DNA from: UMGS1613 sp045636225
GTDB lineage: Bacteria; Bacillota_I; Bacilli_A; RF39; UBA660
Assembly (NCBI GenBank): GCA_045636225.1
Contig: JAZTXB010000033.1
Location: 1 to 24,142 of the forward strand
Length of the DNA: 24,142 nucleotides
Direction: 5' to 3'
Below the pieces are notes generated by a model that made no database searches, was not told the DNA's origin, and saw only the letters and a program-made list of their open reading frames with translations. How positions within the stretch are numbered: position 1 is the first letter of the stretch; every line of letters begins with the position of its first letter. A program made the translations under genes and the position numbers. Shown piece by piece: positions 1 through 7,458 of the stretch.

Positions 1-396
1 CAAAAAATCTAAAATAATTGTATTAATTAAATTAATAATTTTTCTAATTTTCGTTTGCTTCTTACCAATTATTGATATTATAAATAAAATATTAGAAATT
101 AATAAAACGGTAATATAAATTGGCAAATTAGGGAAATACAGAATTTTAATAAAACTATCAATTATAATATTTAACAAATTAAATATTATAGTTCCATAAT
201 TTATAAAAATTATAATTAATATTGAAACAAAACCTATTAATAATAGTTTTTTATTAATTTTTTTATTTTTAATAATACAAATAGCAAAAAATATCAAAAC
301 AGCAATACATAGCATTGAAAAAAACAAAAAAAGAGAAGATGATGAAATTAACTTCATTAATATATTAATTTTTTCCATCAATGAAAAATCATTCAT
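1..396 (-). CDS. Multi-pass membrane protein, 3' end outside the window
   Basis: The minus strand is open without a stop from an ATG at 396 to the left edge (132 codons seen), so the C-terminus is missing. The start is supported by GAGGTG about 7 bases upstream, and the gene begins 13 bases after the sortase stop, so it is the last visible gene of the same operon. Three strongly hydrophobic segments are visible (about residues 21-42, 50-72 and 93-111), separated by basic stretches such as KNKKINKK and KKQTKIRK, which suggests an integral membrane protein with cytoplasmic basic loops. I do not recognise the family. Its position behind an adhesin and its sortase suggests a role in surface-protein export or anchoring, but that is context only. 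Confidence 0.72.
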   Translation of the reverse strand, partial: MNDFSLMEKINILMKLISSSSLFLFFSMLCIAVLIFFAICIIKNKKINKKLLLIGFVSILIIIFINYGTIIFNLLNIIIDSFIKILYFPNLPIYITVLLISNILFIISIIGKKQTKIRKIINLINTIILDFL

Positions 397-409
397 CTTA
401 TCACCTCTT

Positions 410-1051
410 TCAATCTATTTGTTCTAAAATATATACAGTTTGTTTTGTATCACTATTTCTAGTACAAGTAATCAATGTTAATACGTTTTTTGTATAATCT
501 CTATAAATAGCAACAGTCCCATCTTTCTCAACTTCATAAATGTCTACTATTTTATAAGTATAATTTATATTTTTATATTTTATATAAGCTTTATCATCAA
601 GTTTCAACTTGTATAAACTCTCAAAATAACAAACAGGACAATCACCAGAATGTGCTGCTAATATTAAATTATTATTTTCTACATCAGGAAACGTAGAACC
701 GTTTATAACTGTTACATTATAATCAACATTGTTATATACTGATTCAATTCCATAAAAACCTCTTTTTAAGTTTATTTTAGGTATTTCAAGTATTCCCAAA
801 TAATTAATTGGTTCTGAAGGTTTCTCTATAGTTTCTATATTTTCTATATCTGTTGTTTCATTATTATCCATTACATCTTCTGTTATATTCATAGGTTGTT
901 CTTTTTCATATAAAATTATATTCATATCCGAAAAAACTTTATTTTTTCTTTCTTCAAAATACTCATATAATCCTATAGCAATCCCTAAAGTTATAATAGA
1001 AACTCCAACAATAATAATTGTACTATTCTTGAATTTTATTTTTTTTAACAT
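410..1051 (-). CDS. Sortase (class D-like or unclassified), membrane-anchored
   Basis: Cysteine transpeptidase that cleaves a C-terminal sorting signal and attaches the protein to the cell wall. There is an N-terminal membrane anchor at residues 11-28, an acidic linker at about 40-80 and a sortase domain at about 84-213. The catalytic His is H134 in LAAHSG and the catalytic Cys is C196 in TLITC. The usual Arg about eight residues after the Cys is not present: that stretch reads SDTKQTVYI, and the only nearby Arg is R198. Two extra cysteines (C138, C141) follow the His. The start lies inside the end of the adhesin gene (29-base overlap), so the two are translationally linked, and the adhesin is the obvious substrate. 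Family is clear; class assignment is tentative. Confidence 0.9.
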   Translation of the reverse strand: MLKKIKFKNSTIIIVGVSIITLGIAIGLYEYFEERKNKVFSDMNIILYEKEQPMNITEDVMDNNETTDIENIETIEKPSEPINYLGILEIPKINLKRGFYGIESVYNNVDYNVTVINGSTFPDVENNNLILAAHSGDCPVCYFESLYKLKLDDKAYIKYKNINYTYKIVDIYEVEKDGTVAIYRDYTKNVLTLITCTRNSDTKQTVYILEQID

Positions 1052-2882
1052 AAGTTAATATACCTATACCTAAAGCTATATCAAACATAGAAATTGCTAT
1101 TAATAAGATAGACCTAGAGCTAAGTGTATCAGGAACTTTTACTATTAAATTATTTTCAATTTCAGCCTCAGCAGTTGTTCCATCAGCTTTTATTTCAAAC
1201 TTTATCTTATCTGTGTTTAATTCATACCCTTCTGGAGCTATTGTTTCCACTAAGTAATAAGTACCGGCTTCAAGGCCTTTTAGTATTGTTTTTTCTTTAC
1301 CTGAAACCCATTCACATTTATCTAATTTTTTATCCTTACCATCATTATCTATTATAGTACATGAAATTGATTTTTCTTCAGAATCTAATATTTCTAATGT
1401 AGCTCCTGCTAATTCCTTACCATCTGCTACACTAGTTTTGCTTATTTCCGCTCTTGTTTTACTATTATAAAACTCTATCAAACCATTATCTGATTCTTTT
1501 CCATCTATAGTAACTTTTCCAGATTGGGAAATTACAATTTCAATTTTATTATTATTTAAATTATATCCTTTTGGAGCACCTTCTTCAACTAAATAATAAG
1601 TACCGGCTGGTAATCCTTCTATTACCTTTTCACTCTTAGTAGATGTCCATTCGCAAAGAAAACTCTTTCTTCTTTCATCAGGACAACTATTTACTGTTTT
1701 TCCATCTTTATCAACTAATTTTAAATTAGCACCTTGTAGTTTGGTTACTCCATCTTCATCATATTTTATAATTGATATTCTAGTCATACCATTAATTAAA
1801 TTTACTGTAGCGGAAAGATTTTCTGATGATAATGTAACTGTCTTTTTTGAAGTTTTAATATATCCTGCTGGAGCTATTGTTTCTTCTATAGTATAAGTTC
1901 CATATTCTAAATCATTTATTATAATAGGATTTCCAGTCGTTACAAATGTCTCACTATATCCATTAGGCCCAGTAACTTTTACTGTAGCTCCACTAAGAGC
2001 ATTATTGTTACTATCATATTTATTTATTATAAGTGTTCCTTTTGAAGGAGACGTTATAGAGCCCTCTATTGAGTCATCATAAGAAAAAACTTTATTTTCT
2101 GTGTAATTAGGGGTAATAGATTGATACTCACCACATGAATAATTTTGTGCGATTACATAACTTTTCGAAATGCTAGCTTTTAATTTGACATTAACAGTCG
2201 TACCAGGTTGAACACTAGAAACTGGAACAACTACATGATACTTATTATTTCCTTCATTAACTACAGAACCAATAGTACTTTCTATTTTAAAATTATCATT
2301 TATACTTTTTTCTAATTCTATTGTATTTGAAACATAATTTTCGCCACTTTTTTCAAATGTTAACGATGTTTGTTTAATGTTTATACTATTTGATTTTATT
2401 TCATTCCTTATTGCAATGGCTTCATCATACAATGATTTCCTTGTATTCAAAATATCAGCAACTTCTCTAGGACTAGAATCAGATACAATTTTCGTATTTT
2501 CTTTATCTACTCCAGAATCATATAAAAACTGATTTATAGCTAACTCACCATAATAATAGTTTTCCGGTGCATTACCAGATATTGGTACTTCACCAATTTT
2601 AGATATTATATGCCCTACACCTGCCTTAATCTCATCATTCCAATTTTCTACTAAAGTACATACAACATCTTTAGCTGCTGGTGTTGTTTTTTTAAATTGA
2701 GTACAAAAAACAGTTGTATCCCCATAATACTTTAAGGCTAAAGAATCATAGCCATTATAATTTTGTTCGACACCACTTTGCAGAATATTGGCTATTGACG
2801 AACTAAATGCACTAACTTTCATATTAAAAGCTAACATTAACATAGAAAAAAATAATGTTATAAATATTTGTTTACGTTTCAT
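1023..2882 (-). CDS. Sortase-anchored adhesin/pilin: thioester domain plus three SpaA (Cna-B-like) domains
   Basis: Secreted surface protein of 619 residues. A signal peptide covers about residues 1-25. A thioester-type domain follows (about 40-165), with C60 (VFCTQF) and Q118 (AINQFLY) as likely Cys-Gln thioester partners; such domains bind host or surface amines covalently. After a linker domain (about 165-280) come three SpaA/Cna-B repeats (about 282-364, 367-475, 477-578). Each shows the Lys (K288, K373, K482), Glu (IEETIAP, VEEGAP, VETIAP) and Asn expected for intramolecular isopeptide bonds. The C-terminus has VPDTL (583-587), a hydrophobic segment (about 591-611) and a basic tail: a variant of the LPxTG sorting signal. 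The start is supported by AGGAGG 8 bases upstream. It has its own sigma-A promoter and overlaps the sortase gene. It may be a single adhesin or a pilus subunit; no second pilin is visible. Confidence 0.9.
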   Translation of the reverse strand: MKRKQIFITLFFSMLMLAFNMKVSAFSSSIANILQSGVEQNYNGYDSLALKYYGDTTVFCTQFKKTTPAAKDVVCTLVENWNDEIKAGVGHIISKIGEVPISGNAPENYYYGELAINQFLYDSGVDKENTKIVSDSSPREVADILNTRKSLYDEAIAIRNEIKSNSINIKQTSLTFEKSGENYVSNTIELEKSINDNFKIESTIGSVVNEGNNKYHVVVPVSSVQPGTTVNVKLKASISKSYVIAQNYSCGEYQSITPNYTENKVFSYDDSIEGSITSPSKGTLIINKYDSNNNALSGATVKVTGPNGYSETFVTTGNPIIINDLEYGTYTIEETIAPAGYIKTSKKTVTLSSENLSATVNLINGMTRISIIKYDEDGVTKLQGANLKLVDKDGKTVNSCPDERRKSFLCEWTSTKSEKVIEGLPAGTYYLVEEGAPKGYNLNNNKIEIVISQSGKVTIDGKESDNGLIEFYNSKTRAEISKTSVADGKELAGATLEILDSEEKSISCTIIDNDGKDKKLDKCEWVSGKEKTILKGLEAGTYYLVETIAPEGYELNTDKIKFEIKADGTTAEAEIENNLIVKVPDTLSSRSILLIAISMFDIALGIGILTYVKKNKIQE

Positions 2883-2912
2883 AATATTAAGCCTCCTATT
2901 TTTACTACACTT

Positions 2913-2941
2913 ATTTTACCATAATAAAACAAATATATCAA
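2913..2941 (-). promoter_or_regulatory. Sigma-A promoter of the adhesin-sortase operon
   Basis: On the minus strand TTGATA (2936-2941), a 17-base spacer and TAAAAT (2913-2918), about 30 bases before the adhesin start. The -35 lies directly after the stop of the lytic transglycosylase gene, so the adhesin can be expressed independently of the upstream genes. Confidence 0.7.
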
Positions 2942-4117
2942 TTAATATATTTGCTTTAAATTAATTTTGTTATTTATATTTGAGGTAATTAGCGAACTAT
3001 CAGATTTTAAATTTGTTAGCTTTATATCTGTTCCCATCCAAGAAAAAACATGTTCAACATAGCTTTTATCACCTTCGTTAATTATATCCCTATAATCTAA
3101 CCAACCAATATCATATTCATCTTTTAAAATATCATCTATAGATTTACCGCAATCTTTAGAATAAGTAGTTAATATTTTCATCATATTTCCATATCCCATA
3201 TTATAACATTGTATAGCAGCAATAGTATTATAGTTCATATACTGCATACAATTTTGCAAATACATACAACCTATTTGTATATTAGTATGAAGGTCTTTTA
3301 TTTTTTCTTTTGTTATGTTCATTTTTTCTTTACTTTCAGTTTTAAAATTATACGCGTATATTGTTTGACCATCCCATACTGCATTTTGAATTTGCATAAG
3401 GCCTGTTGCTCCACCTGAATCTTTTTCCTTAGAATGAATACCTCTTTCTTGAGTGGCTATTGCTAATACTAAATTGGTATCCAAACCATATTGAGAAGCA
3501 TACATTTCAATAATATCACTATAGTATTCTTTTGCCATATACGCTTTCTCTGTCTCTGACCTATCCTCATAATCAATTGTTATACATTTAACTTTTTCTT
3601 CATCTATAATAGTATTAAAAAATACTTCATCATATTGAGATGGTATATCTCCAAGAGTAACTACACTATATTGTTCGGGTGTGTTTTCTGCATAATTATT
3701 ATTTTTCTTTGATATATTATAAGCACCTATACTAAACACAAGTAAAGCTAAGCCCCCAGCAATAATTCTTTTGCCTGAATATTTGTTTTTCCTGTTAACC
3801 TTTTTACCTTGTACTTTTTTTATTTTTTTTAATTCTTCATATTCTTTTAAATTTTTAATTATAGGCCCCATACCTCGTTTTTTTAACAATTCATTAATAT
3901 CATTTAAATTAATTATGTAATTTTTATATTGCAGAGTAACATCCTGACTATTATTTTGTCTGTGTATACTTAATATTTTAGAAGATGCCAATTCTTTTAT
4001 GTAGTTATATGTTTGCATTCCATGAAGCATAAAACTTTCATTCTCGGAATCAATATTTTGAAAAACACTAACAGATAGTCTATCATAATTATCTAAATAT
4101 AGCTCAATTCTATTCAT
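2942..4117 (-). CDS. Membrane-anchored lytic transglycosylase (SLT family) with cytoplasmic N-terminal domain
   Basis: Cleaves the glycan strands of peptidoglycan. Layout of the 391 residues: a charged, non-secreted N-terminal region (1-115) of unknown fold, one membrane segment (about 117-135), a linker, and an extracellular SLT domain (about 190-320). Catalytic Glu is E224 in ATQERG; other family motifs are GLMQIQ (239-244) and YNMGYGN (305-311). The start overlaps the end of the DUF1292 gene by 8 bases and has AGGAG in front, so the two are co-translated. Upstream of the adhesin and sortase genes it may make local openings in the wall for surface-protein assembly; this is inferred from context. 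The cytoplasmic N-terminal part is unusual for a plain wall hydrolase and could be a regulatory or docking domain. Confidence 0.87.
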   Translation of the reverse strand: MNRIELYLDNYDRLSVSVFQNIDSENESFMLHGMQTYNYIKELASSKILSIHRQNNSQDVTLQYKNYIINLNDINELLKKRGMGPIIKNLKEYEELKKIKKVQGKKVNRKNKYSGKRIIAGGLALLVFSIGAYNISKKNNNYAENTPEQYSVVTLGDIPSQYDEVFFNTIIDEEKVKCITIDYEDRSETEKAYMAKEYYSDIIEMYASQYGLDTNLVLAIATQERGIHSKEKDSGGATGLMQIQNAVWDGQTIYAYNFKTESKEKMNITKEKIKDLHTNIQIGCMYLQNCMQYMNYNTIAAIQCYNMGYGNMMKILTTYSKDCGKSIDDILKDEYDIGWLDYRDIINEGDKSYVEHVFSWMGTDIKLTNLKSDSSLITSNINNKINLKQIY

Positions 4118-4373
4118 TTGACACTCCTACTTCTTTATATTTTGCTTCTAACATACTATCAATCAAGTTCCACTCGTAATCAGTTTCAATATCTTGTAAA
4201 ACATAATTATCTTCGTTAACTATATATCTAGATGCATATATTTCTAAATTACCTGATTCATCTTTTGTACCATCTGTATATACAATATAATTAATATTAT
4301 TATTTTCATCATTAAATGTTAAAACTATTTCACATTCTATTTCTATATTATTTTCTATTACTTTAAAAGTCAC
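4110..4373 (-). CDS. DUF1292 family protein
   Basis: Small acidic protein of 87 residues that matches the DUF1292 pattern (YrzB type): a beta-rich core with YIVYTDGTKDESGNLEIYAS, then a C-terminal segment with ETDYEWNLID. The family is widespread in Firmicutes and its biochemical role is not established. The start is a GTG at 4371-4373 after AGGTGG with short spacing; the ATG one base upstream is in another frame and stops at once. It is the first gene of the operon and overlaps the lytic transglycosylase gene by 8 bases. Confidence 0.8.
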   Translation of the reverse strand: MTFKVIENNIEIECEIVLTFNDENNNINYIVYTDGTKDESGNLEIYASRYIVNEDNYVLQDIETDYEWNLIDSMLEAKYKEVGVSNE

Positions 4374-4394
4374 ATTACCACCTATCCTACCTAA

Positions 4395-4403
4395 AGTATA
4401 ACA
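4395..4403 (-). promoter_or_regulatory. Extended -10 promoter before the DUF1292 gene
   Basis: Minus strand TGTTATACT: TATACT at 4395-4400 with the TG of an extended -10 at 4402-4403. It starts about 20 bases upstream of the GTG start. No good -35 is present; the upstream position falls in the T-run of the preceding terminator. Confidence 0.55.
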
Positions 4404-4415
4404 TATTAATCAAAC

Positions 4416-4450
4416 AAAAAAAATAATTATTGATAAAACAATAATTATTT
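4416..4450 (-). terminator. Intrinsic terminator after the pseudouridine synthase gene
   Basis: A perfect 12-base-pair stem (4421-4432 with 4439-4450) with a 6-base loop, followed on the minus strand by a run of eight T, ten bases after the stop codon. Confidence 0.8.
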
Positions 4451-4459
4451 TACAAATAT

Positions 4460-5125
4460 TTACTTAACCAAAGATATAAAACAATTTGGAATATCTATAT
4501 CTATAAGAATTTTTTCCTTTGTTTTAGGATGTATAAATTCTAACGTATTTGCTACTAAAGCCATTCTCTTTATTGGGTCTTTTTTTAAACCATATTTTTT
4601 ATCCCCAACGATAGAATTACCCATATCAGCAAGACCAACTCTTATTTGGTTTTTTCTACCTGTTTTTAATTTTAAACTAAGCATAGTGTAATTTTTATTT
4701 TCAAGGATTTTTTCATATTCGGTAATAGCTAGTTTACCATTTTTATCATTAACAGCATAAGTAAAATGAGTTTTTGTCTCCATTAAATAATTTTTTATAA
4801 CGCCTTTATCGTTTTTTACTTTCCCATTTACTACAGCTACATAATTTCTTTCAAAACTTTCCCAATTATTTTGAAGATAAAATTTAGTTTGCTCATCTTT
4901 CGCAAACATTACTATACCACTAGTATCTTTGTCTAATCTATGTACTATGAATACCTTATTATTTTTATTTTTTTTCTTTAAATAATCAAAAACATAATGA
5001 AACAAAGTTCTTTCCTTTTCTTTATCAGTAGAAATAGTTAAAAGGTTATGTGGCTTATTAACTATAATAATAAATTTATCTTCATATAAAATATCTAATT
5101 TCTTTTTTGTTGACACATCAATCAC
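4460..5125 (-). CDS. RluA-family pseudouridine synthase
   Basis: Converts specific uridines of rRNA or tRNA to pseudouridine. The catalytic motif HRLDKDTSG is at residues 62-70 with D65 as catalytic Asp; other family signatures are VNKPHNLLT near the N-terminus and KTGRKNQIRV in the C-terminal half. At 221 residues it has only the catalytic domain and no S4 RNA-binding domain, like the shorter RluA/RluC-type members. The start is uncertain: GTG at 5123-5125, or GTG three codons later (5114-5116), which sits 6 bases after GGGTG and would give a protein beginning MSTKKKLDIL. It stands alone, between its own promoter and a strong terminator. The exact RNA target cannot be read from the sequence. 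Confidence 0.88.
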   Translation of the reverse strand: MIDVSTKKKLDILYEDKFIIIVNKPHNLLTISTDKEKERTLFHYVFDYLKKKNKNNKVFIVHRLDKDTSGIVMFAKDEQTKFYLQNNWESFERNYVAVVNGKVKNDKGVIKNYLMETKTHFTYAVNDKNGKLAITEYEKILENKNYTMLSLKLKTGRKNQIRVGLADMGNSIVGDKKYGLKKDPIKRMALVANTLEFIHPKTKEKILIDIDIPNCFISLVK

Positions 5126-5132
5126 CCAAATA

Positions 5133-5141
5133 ATTATAACA
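5133..5141 (-). promoter_or_regulatory. Extended -10 promoter of the pseudouridine synthase gene
   Basis: Minus strand TGTTATAAT with TATAAT at 5133-5138 and TG at 5140-5141. The predicted transcription start is near 5126, which leaves an extremely short leader and favours the downstream GTG at 5114-5116 as start codon. No convincing -35. Confidence 0.55.
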
Positions 5142-5144
5142 TAA

Positions 5145-5173
5145 TTGACAAAAAAATACGACTATGTTAGTAC
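5145..5173 (+). promoter_or_regulatory. Sigma-A promoter of the 340-residue unknown gene
   Basis: TTGACA at 5145-5150, a 17-base spacer, then TAGTAC at 5168-5173 preceded by TG (extended -10). It is the reason to reject a TTG start at 5145 for the downstream gene. It lies back to back with the promoter of the divergent pseudouridine synthase gene. Confidence 0.6.
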
Positions 5174-5189
5174 TAAGTTGGTGATTATT

Positions 5190-6212
5190 ATGAACATAAG
5201 TATATTAGGAATGATAAGCGATTTTGCTAAAGAACAGAAATTAACAATACGCAACATTTATTATAAATTTGATGACAATATACCAAGCGCATTCTATGAA
5301 ACTGTTATAAATTACTTTAAAACAGCGCAAGTATTATATAATGATGAGCCAAAATTGGATGGTTTCTATATAGAAATTACAGATAATTATGATGTACTAT
5401 TTTATTTCTTAGGTAATAATAACAAAACAAAATTATTTGTTAAAGAAGATGGAAAATTTTTTGAAGATTTACCTTCTGCAAAAATCATAAATGAATCAAT
5501 GTTTTTAACAAGTATTAAAGCGCTTGATAATCATAAAAACAAAGAAATAATAGAGAATCTTCCTAAAGAATTTAAAAATAGATTTTTAAAAAATACTAAC
5601 CAAGTAGTAAATATAGAACAAATATTTTTCGCTATAGGTTATAACATCATTGAATATATGAAATATTTAGAAGATTTAAAAGAAAAGATAGAAGAATCTC
5701 AAAGAAAAGAAGTTGAAAAACTTTATTTTGTCGAAGCTGATGCTTCAACAAATTTAACAAGATTATCTTCACAAACTAACAATAATCAACCAAATAGAAA
5801 AAATATTGAAATTCCTATAAACGACAGAAATAATTTATTAAATAGTTATTCTCCTGCTGAACAATATGAAGCAATCTCAAGTAATTCTACTTCTACATAT
5901 TATGTAAAAGTATTTGCTGTTAAAGAAAAATGTAAGTTGATAATGGAACCATTAGAAGGAAATAAATATACTAAAGTTGTTCACTTAGACACTAATGCAT
6001 TATCAAAAACAAATTTACGAAAAATAGTAATTGACTCTCTTGAATTAAGTAGAACTGAAATTACCAAGAGTCAAAATATTTCTAGACATTGTCACACTAC
6101 TTTAGATGAATATAAAAAATTATTAGATTATTTAATTCAAGAAAAAGATAACGGTATAAACTACGGAGTAAAAAAAAGAATTGACGAAATTAACAAAGAT
6201 AAAAAAAGATAA
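5190..6212 (+). CDS. Protein of unknown function, 340 residues
   Basis: I do not recognise this protein. The ATG at 5190 is chosen because a TTG start at 5145 would coincide with a promoter -35; TTGGTG before the ATG is a weak ribosome binding site. No signal peptide and no membrane segment are visible, so it is probably cytoplasmic. Visible parts: an N-terminal alpha/beta region (about 1-140), a charged helical stretch likely to form a short coiled coil near 155-185 (YLEDLKEKIEESQRKEVEKL), a polar low-complexity linker rich in Asn/Gln/Ser (about 190-235), and a C-terminal domain (about 240-340) with YYVKVFAVKEKCKLIMEP and a very basic tail. It is monocistronic, between its own promoter and a terminator shared with the convergent gene. 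Confidence 0.75.
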   Translation: MNISILGMISDFAKEQKLTIRNIYYKFDDNIPSAFYETVINYFKTAQVLYNDEPKLDGFYIEITDNYDVLFYFLGNNNKTKLFVKEDGKFFEDLPSAKIINESMFLTSIKALDNHKNKEIIENLPKEFKNRFLKNTNQVVNIEQIFFAIGYNIIEYMKYLEDLKEKIEESQRKEVEKLYFVEADASTNLTRLSSQTNNNQPNRKNIEIPINDRNNLLNSYSPAEQYEAISSNSTSTYYVKVFAVKEKCKLIMEPLEGNKYTKVVHLDTNALSKTNLRKIVIDSLELSRTEITKSQNISRHCHTTLDEYKKLLDYLIQEKDNGINYGVKKRIDEINKDKKR

Positions 6213-6232
6213 GTTTTCTACTTATCTTTTTT
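6202..6232. terminator. Bidirectional terminator between convergent genes
   Basis: A perfect 12-base-pair stem (6202-6213 with 6221-6232) and 7-base loop, with A-run and T-run on the two arms so that it can act on both strands. The arms contain the last codons of the plus-strand gene and the stop of the minus-strand PLP enzyme gene. Confidence 0.75.
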
Positions 6233-7457
6233 CTATTTTCTCAATTGCTTTGGCTAATCCAAGTTTTCCATATTCATAAGTAAGTCCACCTTGTTGATAT
6301 GCAATATATGGTGGTCTTAGTGGTCCATCACAAGAAAGTTCAATTGAAGAACCTTGTGTAAATGCTCCAGCTGCCATTATTACTTTGTTATCATATCCAG
6401 GCATATCAGATGCCTCAGGCATAGCATTTGAATCCACTGGTGACCCAGCTTGAATACCTTGGCAATATTTTATTAGTTTTTCAGGGTCATTAAATATAAT
6501 GTTTTGTACTATATCTACTCTTTTTTCATTATATTTAGGCTCTACTTCATATCCTTTTTTTTCTAAAATATAACTAGTTAAAATTGCTGTCTTTAATGCT
6601 GAGCCTACTACACTAGGAGCACTGAATAATCCTTGTAAAATTGGTTTATTCATATTTAATGATGGCCCAACTTCTTTCCCTTCCCCAGGAGCTGTTAATC
6701 TTTCTGCAATTAAATTTATCAAATTACTATTACCTACTACATAAGCTCCATTAGGTGCAATTCCTCCACCTAAATTTTTAATAAGTGAACCAGCGCACAC
6801 ATCTGCACCTACTTCGATAGGCTCTTTTTCTGTAACAAATTCACAATAACAATTATCTACCATTATAATAGCGTCTTTATTAACTTTTCTTATTTCTTTG
6901 ATTACCCTCTCAAGTTTTTCTATATCTATACTTTTTCTTGTTGAATATCCCTTAGATCTTTGTATATATATCATTTTTATGTCATTTTTTGATACTCTGT
7001 CAATTATCCTAGAATAATCAAAATCGTTATTTACTAAATCTATCTCTTCATATTTAACATTAAATGACTTAAGGGAACTTGGATTTTCCTTTAAACCTAT
7101 TACTTCATGCAGAGTGTCATATGGTGTTCCACTTATTGATAACATTATGTCACTAGGTCTAAGCAAACCAAACAACGATACAGTAAGAGCATGTGTTCCT
7201 GATATAAACTGACTTCTAACCAGTGCATCCTCACTTTTGAAAATATCTGCATATACTCTTTCTATTGTTTCTCTGCCAATATCGTTATATCCGTATCCGG
7301 TTGTAGAATTAAAATGATATTCAGAAACGTTTTCTTTATTAAATGCATCTAATACTTTTATGCTATTTTTTAATACTATTTCATCTATATAATTTAATTC
7401 ATTTCGAATATCTTTTTCATACATATTTAATTCTTTTATTATTTCTAAATTAACCAT
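6222..7457 (-). CDS. PLP-dependent methionine gamma-lyase-like protein (aluminium resistance / YnbB family)
   Basis: Fold-type I PLP enzyme of the COG4100 family, often annotated as aluminium resistance protein or methionine gamma-lyase family protein; its natural substrate is not established. Likely PLP Lys is K227 in GSLIKNLGGG, with D201 in MVDNCY under the pyridine ring and SGTHA (86-90) in the phosphate-binding region. The C-terminus carries the family hallmark GSSIELSCDGPLRPPYIAY with QGGLTYEYGK. The length of 411 is normal. GGAGGA lies inside the last codons of the upstream SDR gene, one base separates the two genes, and they form a two-gene operon. B. subtilis has the homologue ynbB. 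Confidence 0.88.
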   Translation of the reverse strand: MVNLEIIKELNMYEKDIRNELNYIDEIVLKNSIKVLDAFNKENVSEYHFNSTTGYGYNDIGRETIERVYADIFKSEDALVRSQFISGTHALTVSLFGLLRPSDIMLSISGTPYDTLHEVIGLKENPSSLKSFNVKYEEIDLVNNDFDYSRIIDRVSKNDIKMIYIQRSKGYSTRKSIDIEKLERVIKEIRKVNKDAIIMVDNCYCEFVTEKEPIEVGADVCAGSLIKNLGGGIAPNGAYVVGNSNLINLIAERLTAPGEGKEVGPSLNMNKPILQGLFSAPSVVGSALKTAILTSYILEKKGYEVEPKYNEKRVDIVQNIIFNDPEKLIKYCQGIQAGSPVDSNAMPEASDMPGYDNKVIMAAGAFTQGSSIELSCDGPLRPPYIAYQQGGLTYEYGKLGLAKAIEKIEKR

Positions 7458-7458
7458 A

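Noticed and set aside
1124..1357. Open frame opposite the adhesin gene (plus strand)
   Set aside because: Composition is a Leu/Tyr/Gln-rich mirror of the repeat domains on the other strand; no ribosome binding site or family.
1023..2882. Three SpaA domains as a recent DNA repeat
   Set aside because: The three copies are similar only as proteins (IAPxGY-type ends); the nucleotide sequences are well diverged, so no recent duplication is claimed.
5145..5189. TTG start at 5145 for the unknown plus-strand gene
   Set aside because: The TTG is the first part of a TTGACA -35 element with a matching -10 at 5168, so this stretch is promoter; the ATG at 5190 is used.
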